From positions 124,001-188,000 of the forward strand of contig NZ_RSED01000003.1 in the NCBI RefSeq assembly GCF_003933735.1: DNA of 64,000 nucleotides, given 5' to 3'. This document shows positions 38,475 through 46,407 of this stretch, piece by piece. The DNA comes from Aquabacterium soli (GTDB lineage: Bacteria > Pseudomonadota > Gammaproteobacteria > Burkholderiales > Burkholderiaceae_C). The notes under the pieces are model-generated. The model was not told where the DNA came from. It did no database searches and saw nothing but the letters and a program-made list of their open reading frames with translations. Numbering within the stretch: the stretch's first letter is position 1; each line of letters opens with the position of its first letter. A program made the translations under genes and the position numbers.

Positions 38475-39182
38475 ATGAAACCGACCATCTCACGGCCTGC
38501 GGGCCCATGGATCGCCGCAAGCACCGTGCTGCTGCTGGCGGGTTGCGCAGGTGCGCCACAGAGCATCGTGCAAGCGCCCATGAGCGCGCCACCCAACATT
38601 CCGCCAGGCTATGTGGAGCGCATCAACAATGGCGCGATCTTCCAGGCGGGCATGGCCACCGGCTCTCTGTTTACCACCGACCGCCGACCACGCAACGTGG
38701 GCGACACACTGAAGATCGACATCTCCGAGACCCTGAGTGCCAACAGCACACTGGACACCAAGACCAGCCGCGAGAACGAGGTCGCATCCAACGGCCCTGG
38801 GGGCTCGGGTTCGGGCAGCAGCTTCGTCGACCGCCTGATGAACCTGAACGCCAAGGCCTCCGGCAGTGACGCCTACAAGGGCAGCGGGGTCACCAGCAAC
38901 AGCAGCAAATTCGAGGCGCAACTGGCGGCCTCGGTGATCAACGTGCTGCCCAATGGCAATCTGGTGGTGGCCGGCGAGCGAAGCATCCTGCTCAACGGCA
39001 GCATGAACACGCTGAGGTTCTCCGGGGTGGTCAACCCGCGTGACATCAAATCGAACAATGTGGTCGCATCGGCAGACATCGTCGATGCAAGGTTCGAGGT
39101 GGGGGGCAAGGGCGATGTGGCCGAAAGCGTCTCACGCACCTGGCTGCAGCGCATCCTCACCAACACCCTGACGGTCTGGTGA
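38475..39182 (+). CDS. FlgH-type flagellar L-ring lipoprotein, outside any flagellar locus
   Basis: 235 aa. Lipobox LLAGC with lipidated Cys24. Diagnostic FlgH features: SLFTTDRRPRNVGDTLKIDI near 68-87, a Gly/Ser-rich disordered middle, then INVLPNGNLVVAGERSILLN and LRFSGVVNPRDIKSNNVV, ending in SRTWLQRI. FlgH forms the outer-membrane L ring around the flagellar rod. No flgG, flgI or flgJ neighbour is present; the partners are unknown envelope proteins. Either this is a displaced true FlgH or an FlgH paralog building another outer-membrane ring (inference). I leave the symbol blank for that reason. Confidence 0.88.
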   Translation: MKPTISRPAGPWIAASTVLLLAGCAGAPQSIVQAPMSAPPNIPPGYVERINNGAIFQAGMATGSLFTTDRRPRNVGDTLKIDISETLSANSTLDTKTSRENEVASNGPGGSGSGSSFVDRLMNLNAKASGSDAYKGSGVTSNSSKFEAQLAASVINVLPNGNLVVAGERSILLNGSMNTLRFSGVVNPRDIKSNNVVASADIVDARFEVGGKGDVAESVSRTWLQRILTNTLTVW

Positions 39183-39215
39183 GCCCCGCCATCCCTGCAT
39201 TCTCGGGAGAATGCC

Positions 39216-39818
39216 ATGAAGCCTTATCAACGCATGGTCCGGGCTGTGCTCGTGCCCGCCGTCTGCGCCCTGGCCACTGGCCAGCACGCCAGGGCGGTGG
39301 ACCTCGACAGCGTCCGTCTTGACGATTCCGCCCGCGTCGCCGGCAAGAGCCTGGTGCTCAACGGTGCGGGCGTCAGCCGGCAACTCGTCTTTCGCATCTA
39401 TGCGATCGGGCTGTACCTGATGGACCGCAAGGTGTCGGCCGAAGAGATCCTGGCCACCGACGGACCGCGCCGCATCGCCATCGCCGTGCTGCGGGACATC
39501 AGCAGTGACGATTTTCAGAACGCCGTGGCCGACCACGTCAGCCGTGGCACGCAGCAGCACGATCACGTCACGGTGCGATCACAGATGGCCGCGCTGGTCA
39601 AGGCCATCGCGCGGCGACCTGATGGGCTGCGCGAAGGCGATACCCTGACCATGGATTGGGTGCCTGAAACCGGCACGGTGGTGCAGATCAATGGCAAGCC
39701 ACTGGTTGCGCCCATGCCCGGACTGGCCTTTTACAAGGCCCTGCTCAGCATCTGGCTGGGCGAAAGCCCGGCGGATCCGTCGCTCAAGCCCAAGCTGCTG
39801 GGGCGGTCGCTGAGCTGA
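39216..39818 (+). CDS. Periplasmic chalcone-isomerase-like protein
   Basis: 200 aa. Signal peptide of about 27 residues ending HARA. The mature part shows the bacterial chalcone-isomerase-like pattern: LVLNGAGVSRQLVFRIYAIGLYL near 43-65, IAIAVLRDISSDDFQNAV, EGDTLTMDWVPETGTVVQING, and C-terminal LAFYKALLSIWLGESPADPSLK. Such proteins are widespread exported proteins in Proteobacteria without proven catalysis; a fatty-acid-binding role has been proposed for the fold. Last gene of the envelope operon, convergent with the P-type ATPase gene 17 nt away. Confidence 0.88.
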   Translation: MKPYQRMVRAVLVPAVCALATGQHARAVDLDSVRLDDSARVAGKSLVLNGAGVSRQLVFRIYAIGLYLMDRKVSAEEILATDGPRRIAIAVLRDISSDDFQNAVADHVSRGTQQHDHVTVRSQMAALVKAIARRPDGLREGDTLTMDWVPETGTVVQINGKPLVAPMPGLAFYKALLSIWLGESPADPSLKPKLLGRSLS

Positions 39819-39835
39819 GCGCCGTTTTGCGTGGC

Positions 39836-42139
39836 TCATGCGCGGGTGCGCAGCAGCCGCAGGCCGTTGGCCACCACCAGCAGGCTCGCGCCCATGTCGG
39901 CGAACACAGCCATCCACATGGTGGCACTGCCCACCAGGGCCATGACCAGGAAGACCGCCTTGATGCCCAGGGCCAGTGAGATGTTCTGCCAGAGCACCGC
40001 ATAGGTCTTGCGCGACAGGCGGATGGCCGCCGGAATTCGGCGCAGGTCGTCGTTCATGATCACCATGTCCGCCGCCTCCATGGCCGTGTCGGTGCCGGCC
40101 ACACCCATCGCAATGCCCAGATCGGACTGGGCCAACGCGGGTGCGTCGTTGATGCCGTCTCCGGCCATGGCCACCATGCCGTGGCGGGCCCGAAGCTGGT
40201 CCAGCGCCTTCAGCTTGTCTTCGGGCATGAGGCCCCCTTGCACCTCATCAATGCCAGCCTGCGCCGCCACCACCCGTGCCGTGGCCTGGTTGTCGCCACT
40301 GAGCATGGCGGTGTGCACGCCCAGAGCCTTCAGATCGGCCACGGCCTGCGCCGATGTGTCCTTGATCGTGTCCGCCACGGCGAACAGGCCGCGCACGCCC
40401 TGGGCGTCCATCAACAGCGTCACCGTCCGGCCCGCCTGCTCATGCCGGGACAGTTCGGCCTCCAGGGCAGGTGTGCACTGCCCGCGCCCATGCGCCAGCC
40501 GGTGGTTGCCCAGCCAGTGTGGGGTGCCGTCCAAATGGGCCATCACGCCTTGCCCTGGCAGGGCCTGCAGTTCCGCCACGATCGGCGCTGTGGCCTGGTC
40601 CTGCGCGATGCTATCCAGTGCACCGGCAATGGCCCGCGACACCGGGTGGTCGGAGCGTCGGGCCAGTGCCAAGGCGCGCCGTGCCACCGAGCCATCGTGG
40701 TCCAGGGCCCCTTGCTGGCCGTGCCAGGCAGACCAATCGACCAGCCGGGGCTTGCCCTGGGTCACCGTGCCAGTCTTGTCCAAGGCCACCACGCGGATGC
40801 GGCGTGCGTTCTCCAGGTGCACGCCTCCCTTGATCAGCACCCCTTGTCGCGCGGCATTGGCCAGTGCACTGACCACGGTCACGGGGGTGGAGATCACCAG
40901 GGCACACGGGCAGGCGATCACCAGCAACACCAGAGCCTTGTAGATGGCCTCCAGCGCGGTCCAGCCGCCCAGCCAGGGCCCGAGCACCGCCACGGTAAGC
41001 GCGATGAAGAACACCGCCGGTGTGTAGACACTCGCGAACTGGTCCACGAAACGCTGCGTGGGTGCGCCCGAGGCCTGGGCCTGCTCCACGGCTTCGATGA
41101 TGCGGGCCAGGGTCGTGTCCTGCGCCAGGGCCGTCACACGCAGGGTGAGCTCGCCCGTCTGGTTGACCGTGCCGGCGAACACGGTGTCGCCGGCCTGCTT
41201 GTCCACCGGCAGGCTTTCGCCTGTCACGGGCGATTGGTCCACGGCGCTGCGCCCCTCGGTCACGATGCCATCCAACGGCAGGCGCTCGCCGGGCTTCACG
41301 CGCACCACGGCCTGCAAGGGCACGTCGCTGGCCGGTTGCACTGACCAGGCGCCATCGGGCTGGTGCACCAAAGCTTGCGCGGGGGCCAAGGCCAGCAGTC
41401 CCTGGATGGCGTTGCGTGCGCGGTCCACCGAGCGTGCCTCGATCAGCTCGGCGATGGCGTACAGGGCCATCACCATGGCCGCCTCCGGCCAGTGGCCGAT
41501 GGCGAAAGCGCCGGTCACTGCCACGGTCATCAGAGCGTTGATGTTGAGCTTGCCGTGGCGCAGGGCCTGCAAGCCCTTGGTATAGGTCTCTATGCCAGAC
41601 AGGGCGATGGCCAGGGCCGCAACGCCCAGGCCCAAGCCCTTGAACAGGGTGGTGTCAGGCGCGAAATAGCCGATGCTTTCCGCGACGAAGGCCAGCACCA
41701 GGGCCAGCACCAGGCGGCCCAGGCCCCAGCCCTGCAGCGGGGTGTGTGCATGAAGACTGTCGCCATGGGCCGGAGAGTCCCCGTGGTCGTGGTCGTGGTC
41801 GTGGTCGTGAGAATGTGGGGACGGTTTCGGCGCACAGGTTTCATGCCCCGAGCAACAGCTTTCCGCTTGCTGGCTCGCAGGCGCGGTGTGGGCCTTGGGG
41901 TTGGCCTGCACAGGCCGAGGTTCAAATCCCGCCTTGCGGATGACATCCAGCGCCTGAGCAAGCGTGTCGTCCGGTGCCGCAATGCCCAGTGTGCGTGCCC
42001 GCAACTGGAACCGAAGGGACTGGATGCCCGGCACCTCTTCCAGGGCGCGCCGGATTTCGCCTTCCTCCACCGGGCAGTCCATGGTGGGGATGTGAAATGT
42101 TCGCAGCGCGGCGCGAGAAGGCAGGGTGGTATCGGTCAT
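39836..42139 (-). CDS. Zn/Cd/Pb-translocating P-type ATPase
   Basis: 767 aa, inner-membrane exporter. An N-terminal HMA domain has its usual CxxC replaced by DCPVEE near 20-26, followed by a His/Cys-rich region (about 88-130) with CCSGHETC and an HDHDHDHDHGD run. Membrane CPC motif (ACPCAL) near 409, phosphorylated Asp in DKTGTVTQGKP near 454, SDHPVSRAI near 500, hinge GDGINDAPALAQSD near 650. The CPC and His-rich tail indicate soft divalent metals. Divergent from the CadR-type regulator with 40 nt between starts. ATG 42139 has no SD, and the promoter lies immediately upstream. Confidence 0.93.
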   Translation of the reverse strand: MTDTTLPSRAALRTFHIPTMDCPVEEGEIRRALEEVPGIQSLRFQLRARTLGIAAPDDTLAQALDVIRKAGFEPRPVQANPKAHTAPASQQAESCCSGHETCAPKPSPHSHDHDHDHDHGDSPAHGDSLHAHTPLQGWGLGRLVLALVLAFVAESIGYFAPDTTLFKGLGLGVAALAIALSGIETYTKGLQALRHGKLNINALMTVAVTGAFAIGHWPEAAMVMALYAIAELIEARSVDRARNAIQGLLALAPAQALVHQPDGAWSVQPASDVPLQAVVRVKPGERLPLDGIVTEGRSAVDQSPVTGESLPVDKQAGDTVFAGTVNQTGELTLRVTALAQDTTLARIIEAVEQAQASGAPTQRFVDQFASVYTPAVFFIALTVAVLGPWLGGWTALEAIYKALVLLVIACPCALVISTPVTVVSALANAARQGVLIKGGVHLENARRIRVVALDKTGTVTQGKPRLVDWSAWHGQQGALDHDGSVARRALALARRSDHPVSRAIAGALDSIAQDQATAPIVAELQALPGQGVMAHLDGTPHWLGNHRLAHGRGQCTPALEAELSRHEQAGRTVTLLMDAQGVRGLFAVADTIKDTSAQAVADLKALGVHTAMLSGDNQATARVVAAQAGIDEVQGGLMPEDKLKALDQLRARHGMVAMAGDGINDAPALAQSDLGIAMGVAGTDTAMEAADMVIMNDDLRRIPAAIRLSRKTYAVLWQNISLALGIKAVFLVMALVGSATMWMAVFADMGASLLVVANGLRLLRTRA
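41783..41809. repeat. In-frame 6-bp tandem repeat encoding His-Asp units
   Basis: GTGGTC repeated 4.5 times on the plus strand; on the coding strand it encodes alternating His and Asp in the cytoplasmic metal-binding region of the P-type ATPase. Unit length keeps the frame, so slippage would change the number of metal ligands. Confidence 0.85.
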
Positions 42140-42144
42140 GCGTC

Positions 42145-42176
42145 TATTGAAAACCCTGTAGCAGGTGTAGAGTCAA
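42145..42176 (-). promoter_or_regulatory. MerR-family operator/promoter between the ATPase and its regulator
   Basis: On the minus strand -35 TTGACT (42176-42171), a long 19-20 nt spacer, then TTCAAT/TCAATA (42151-42145). The spacer holds an imperfect dyad starting ACCCT (42153) and ending AGAGT (42173). An over-long spacer carrying the dyad is the hallmark of promoters twisted open by MerR-type activators such as CadR, PbrR and ZntR. Confidence 0.75.
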
Positions 42177-42179
42177 GCC

Positions 42180-42647
42180 ATGAAAATCGGAGAACTTTCC
42201 GCTGCCACCGGCACCCCGGTGGAAACCATCCGCTTCTATGAGCGGGAAGGCCTGCTGCCCGTGCCGCGGCGCAGCAGCGGCAATTACCGCATCTATGGTG
42301 ATGACCACGTGGCCCGGCTGGCTTTCATCCGCCATTGCAGGTCGCTGGACATGGCCCTGGACGAAGTGCGGGTGCTGCTGCGCTTCAAGGATGCCCCGCA
42401 AAGCGATTGCGGCGAAGTCAATCGCGTTCTCGACGAGCACATCGGGCATGTGGCCCATCGCATCCGCGAACTGAAAGCCCTGGAAAAACAGCTCAAGGGC
42501 TTGAGGGCACAATGCCACGCCTCGCAAGAGGCCGGTGCCTGCGGCATCCTGGAGGGCTTGAGTCAGGCCGCCACGCAGACGCTGGAAGCCGTGCCGCCGC
42601 GCCCCGCGGCAGGCCATCACATCGGACGCACCCACGGACGCCATTGA
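42180..42647 (+). CDS. cadR: MerR-family Cd(II)/Pb(II)/Zn(II)-responsive regulator (CadR/PbrR type)
   Basis: 155 aa. N-terminal winged helix-turn-helix MKIGELSAATGTPVETIRFY with RRSSGNYRIYG. Metal ligands expected for CadR/PbrR are present: Cys77 in SDCGEVN, Cys112 and Cys121 in the C-terminal loop (AQCHASQEAGAC). The C-terminal tail has His residues (GHHIGRTHGRH), as in CadR. It activates the divergent ATPase gene through the operator between them. The downstream CDF gene starts 10 nt after its stop, suggesting co-transcription. Confidence 0.92.
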   Translation: MKIGELSAATGTPVETIRFYEREGLLPVPRRSSGNYRIYGDDHVARLAFIRHCRSLDMALDEVRVLLRFKDAPQSDCGEVNRVLDEHIGHVAHRIRELKALEKQLKGLRAQCHASQEAGACGILEGLSQAATQTLEAVPPRPAAGHHIGRTHGRH

Positions 42648-42657
42648 GGACATCGTT

Positions 42658-43605
42658 TTGATCACCGGGAATCCCGGCCCGCAAGGGGCCGATGGCCAGG
42701 CCATGCAGGCCGCCGAACGCCAGCAGGCCGCCCACCGCAGCACGTGGGTCAGCGTGCTCGTCAATGTCTTGCTCACGATCGTACAGGTGCTGACAGGCCT
42801 GTGGGCTGGCTCGCAGGCCTTGGTGGCCGATGGCCTGCACTCGCTGTCGGATCTGCTGTCGGATTTCGTCGTGCTGCTGGCCAACCGGCACAGCCATAAG
42901 GATGCCGATGCCGACCACCAGTATGGGCATCGACGCTTTGAGACCGCAGCGTCGCTCGCACTGGGCTTGCTGCTCACCATTGTGGGCGGCGCGCTGCTAT
43001 GGCAGGCTGTGCTGAAGGTGAGCGAGGCCGAACTGGCTGCCCCGGTGCACGTGGCTGCCCTGGTTGTGGCGGTGATCACGCTGCTCAGCAAGGAGGCGCT
43101 GTTCCGCTACATGCTGGCCGTGGCGCAGCGCGTGCGCTCCAGCATGCTGGTGGCCAACGCCTGGCATGCTCGCTCTGACGCGGCCTCTTCCCTGGTGGTG
43201 GCGCTGGGCATCGCCGGCAACCTGGCAGGGCTGCCATTCCTCGATCCGGTGGCAGCCCTCATCGTTGGCCTGATGGTCGGGCGTGTGGGGTTGCGCTTCG
43301 GGTGGGACGCGCTCAATGACCTGATGGACCGGGCTGCTTCCGAAGAGCAGATCGCCGAGATACGCCGCGTGCTTGAGGACACGCCCGGAGTTCTGGGCGT
43401 CCACGGCCTGCGCACCCGCAAGATGGGCGACATGATCCTGGTCGATGCACACCTGGATGTGGATGAGCGACTCACCGTACGGCAAGGACATGAGATCGCC
43501 GTGCTGGCCCGCGAGCGCGTGACCCAGGATCTGCCAGTGCTGGACCTGATGACCCACCTGGATCCGGTGCCGGTGGCAACCAGGCCGCAGGACGGTTTGA
43601 CCTGA
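42658..43605 (+). CDS. Cation diffusion facilitator (CDF) family metal exporter
   Basis: 315 aa from TTG 42658, which has GAGGA seven nt upstream; an in-frame ATG 45 nt further in is possible. Six membrane helices within about 30-230. Metal-site motifs: ADGLHSLSDLLSD near 58-70 in helix 2, HADAD-type charge cluster HSHKDADADHQYGHRRFE near 78-95, and HARSDAASS in helix 5. A cytoplasmic C-terminal ferredoxin-like domain includes DMILVDAHLDVD. Exports Zn, Cd, Co or Mn using the proton gradient. Being downstream of cadR, it may help the ATPase. Confidence 0.92.
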   Translation: MITGNPGPQGADGQAMQAAERQQAAHRSTWVSVLVNVLLTIVQVLTGLWAGSQALVADGLHSLSDLLSDFVVLLANRHSHKDADADHQYGHRRFETAASLALGLLLTIVGGALLWQAVLKVSEAELAAPVHVAALVVAVITLLSKEALFRYMLAVAQRVRSSMLVANAWHARSDAASSLVVALGIAGNLAGLPFLDPVAALIVGLMVGRVGLRFGWDALNDLMDRAASEEQIAEIRRVLEDTPGVLGVHGLRTRKMGDMILVDAHLDVDERLTVRQGHEIAVLARERVTQDLPVLDLMTHLDPVPVATRPQDGLT

Positions 43606-43608
43606 GCC

Positions 43609-44877
43609 TCAGCCGGGCATCTCTCGGTAGGTCTGCACGCGATTGCGGCCAGCGCGCTTGGCCTCGTACAGCGCCTGGTCAGCGCAGGACACCAACTTGT
43701 CGGAAGAGGTGATGTCGCCGAAGGGCGCCAGTGTGGCCGTGCCGACGCTGGCGGTGACCACCGCACTGGTGGTCGAGCCCTCATGCCGCAGGCCCAGCGA
43801 CTCGATCGCCGCGCGGACTCTTTCAGCGGCCGCCACGGCCGCCGCCTGGTCTGCCAGCTGCATGACGATCACGAACTCCTCCCCGCCGAAGCGGGCCACC
43901 AGATCGCTCGGGTGGCGCAGCCCTTCCTGCAGGGCCCTGGCGACCTGACGCAGGCATTCGTCGCCGGCGGGGTGGCCATAACGATCGTTGTAGGCCTTGA
44001 AATGATCCACATCCAGCATCAGCAGTGACAGCGGCGCGCCGTCGGCCCGGGCGCGCTCGAAGGCCAGTCCCAGTTGCCCCTGGAAATGCCGCCGGTTGGC
44101 CACGCCGGTCAGCACATCCGAACGAGACAGGGCCTGCAAGCGAGCGTTCACCGCGCTGAGTTCATCAACCATCTGTTCGTCACGGCGTGCCAGGAGGTAG
44201 CGGCGGCGTGTGGCCTTCTCCATCAGGTAGTTGGCGACCAGGGTGAAGGCCGTGGCCACGCACAGCATCAGCATCGTGCCCGTGCGCACCCCTGGCGGGA
44301 AACTCTCTGCGATCAGCATCCCTGCGCCATGCAGAGCCAGCACCAGCACTGAGAACGCCACCGCGAAAGGAAATCGCAGCTGCTGCACGAGGTTGCCGTA
44401 GATGATGATCACCAGAAAGCCGGCGTGGTAGTAGTGCGCCCATGGGCTGTGGCTTTGCAGCAGGATGGCTGCCAGCGACAAGGCGGCAAGCCACCCGCTG
44501 ATCATGCTCATCCAGTCGGCCATGTTCACCCAGCCTTTGTCGCGCGACAGCTTGGCCAACTGACGTCCTGCCAGCAAAGTGAGCACTCCAGCTGGCGTGA
44601 ACAGCCCGACCCGGATCAGGACGCTGTTCCAAAACACATCGCGGACCATCAGCCAATCCACCAGCAGGAAGCTGTTGAACACCAGCAGTGCAAACCAGCC
44701 CGCGTGCTGCGTGTGCAGCACACGAGCCTCGATGGCATCGTGCAGATAGCGTTGCTCCAGCCCGTCGGGCAGGCTCAATCGCCAAAACGAGGATTTCAGT
44801 CCTCGCTCGATCAGGCCGCGGACGTCCGCCACTGCGGATGAGCGATCCGAGGGCGAGGGATTTGCCAGGCTCAGCAT
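43609..44877 (-). CDS. Membrane diguanylate cyclase (GGDEF), I-site degenerate
   Basis: 422 aa from ATG 44877 (MLSLANPSPS). About six membrane helices between residues 45 and 215 form an unknown sensor. A coiled linker leads to the GGDEF domain: LSRSDVLTGVANRRHFQGQL, DVDHFKAYNDRYGHPAGDE and signature RFGGEEF. The inhibitory I-site normally reads RxxD; here it is HPSD, so product inhibition may be lost. It makes c-di-GMP. The start lies inside the last codons of the neighbouring GGDEF gene (7-nt overlap), so the two are translated together. Confidence 0.92.
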   Translation of the reverse strand: MLSLANPSPSDRSSAVADVRGLIERGLKSSFWRLSLPDGLEQRYLHDAIEARVLHTQHAGWFALLVFNSFLLVDWLMVRDVFWNSVLIRVGLFTPAGVLTLLAGRQLAKLSRDKGWVNMADWMSMISGWLAALSLAAILLQSHSPWAHYYHAGFLVIIIYGNLVQQLRFPFAVAFSVLVLALHGAGMLIAESFPPGVRTGTMLMLCVATAFTLVANYLMEKATRRRYLLARRDEQMVDELSAVNARLQALSRSDVLTGVANRRHFQGQLGLAFERARADGAPLSLLMLDVDHFKAYNDRYGHPAGDECLRQVARALQEGLRHPSDLVARFGGEEFVIVMQLADQAAAVAAAERVRAAIESLGLRHEGSTTSAVVTASVGTATLAPFGDITSSDKLVSCADQALYEAKRAGRNRVQTYREMPG

Positions 44878-46163
44878 GAAGCCTCGCCGCTCAGCGCATG
44901 TTCGGCCGCTGGCCACACTCGGTTGCGGCCCCGGTTCTTCGCTTGATAAAGTGCCTCGTCTGCCGCGGAGATCAGCCGTTCGACGCTGGCATGTCGCGCG
45001 GCAGGCCGCACCGTGGCCACGCCGATGCTCACCGTGACCTGGCCATGGGTGGCCGAACCTTCATGTGGCAAGTGCAGGGCTGCCACGGCATCCTTCACAC
45101 GCTCGGCCGCGGCGAGCACCTGGGCATGTGGGGCCCGGTTGAGCACCGCGATGAATTCTTCCCCACCATAACGGGCCACAAGATCGCCAGGGCGACGCAG
45201 GCAACGCTGCACCGCGTCAGCCACTTTCACCAAGCAGGCGTCTCCGGCGGGATGGCCGTAGTGATCGTTGTAGGCCTTGAAATGATCGACGTCGATCATG
45301 ATGATGGAGAGTTCCTGCCCGTGTACGAGGCTCGCCCGCTCCCACAGGTGCGCCAGGAATTCGTCGAAATGGCGACGGTTGGCCACCTGAGTGAGCCCGT
45401 CGTACCTGGCCACCCGCTCCAGCGCGTTGTTTGCCTGGCTCAACTCGCGCTGCAGCAACCGTTGCCGCAAGGCCATCAGGTAGTTGTGACGCTCTTCATA
45501 TTCCAGTGTGTAAAGGTTGTACAGCGTGAACAGGCTGGTGGAGAGCAACACCAGTCCCACCGAGATGGACAGTTCAGGAGAGTGGCTGGGAACCCACCAG
45601 AACGAGGCGACGTAGAACAGCAGCACCGACACGGTCGAGGGCAGAGCCAGCCAGAACCGGCAACGCACGAACACGTTGTTGTAGAGGATGACCATGGCCA
45701 AACCCGTGAGGTAGGCGGCACTGTGCGGGCTCTGGCTGATGGCAGACAGGTAAACGTGCATTGCACAGGCCATCAGGCCGGCCGAGATCGCCATCAGCTC
45801 ACGCAAGAACAGGTTGGGCAACCTGCTCATCACCCACATGCCGACCACGCAAATCGGCGTCAGCACCCACGTGCGGAGCAGCACCGCCCGGTCGAAGACG
45901 TCAGGCAGCATCGCCTTGTCCGAGATGAGGAAGAGATTCATCACGAACGCCACCAGGGTGCCGGCGATCAGCAGGGTGTGCAGACGGCTGCTGGCCGTGT
46001 CAGCCAGAAACCGGGCTTCAAGTGCCTTCGGAAAGCGCAGCCAGGCGAACCCGTCGGTCAGAGTCGCATCGACGAGCACACTCAAATCCTGGTCAGGAAA
46101 TGCATTGGGCAGCGCCTCCGTTTCCACGACGGCTGCAGAAATAGACTTCATGGCGTCAAGCAT
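44871..46163 (-). CDS. Membrane diguanylate cyclase (GGDEF), I-site intact
   Basis: 430 aa; ATG 46163 or ATG 46151 could be the start. Same layout as the next gene: six predicted membrane helices at about 60-235, linker, GGDEF domain with VARYDGLTQVANRRHFDEFL, DVDHFKAYNDHYGHPAGDA and ARYGGEEF. I-site RPGD is intact. The two proteins are clear tandem duplicates that have diverged strongly in the sensor half. First gene of the pair. Confidence 0.92.
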   Translation of the reverse strand: MLDAMKSISAAVVETEALPNAFPDQDLSVLVDATLTDGFAWLRFPKALEARFLADTASSRLHTLLIAGTLVAFVMNLFLISDKAMLPDVFDRAVLLRTWVLTPICVVGMWVMSRLPNLFLRELMAISAGLMACAMHVYLSAISQSPHSAAYLTGLAMVILYNNVFVRCRFWLALPSTVSVLLFYVASFWWVPSHSPELSISVGLVLLSTSLFTLYNLYTLEYEERHNYLMALRQRLLQRELSQANNALERVARYDGLTQVANRRHFDEFLAHLWERASLVHGQELSIIMIDVDHFKAYNDHYGHPAGDACLVKVADAVQRCLRRPGDLVARYGGEEFIAVLNRAPHAQVLAAAERVKDAVAALHLPHEGSATHGQVTVSIGVATVRPAARHASVERLISAADEALYQAKNRGRNRVWPAAEHALSGEASC

Positions 46164-46407
46164 GGGCTGTCGTGGTCAGCTACCGTTGGGCTTGTTCGTT
46201 CTGATGTTAAGGCCGCCCTTTGTGTCGACACGGCAGCGAAGTTCGTACAAATGCAAAAATCTGCGGCAAGAGGTCACATACTTATGGCAACAACATGCAC
46301 ATAAGCCCTGGGGAAAATCCCAGTCGGTGCACTGCCTGAACTTACCCTATCTTTCCGGACAAGCATTTTGATGCGCGTCATGCGCCTTCAAGCAGGCAGG
46401 AGAGACC

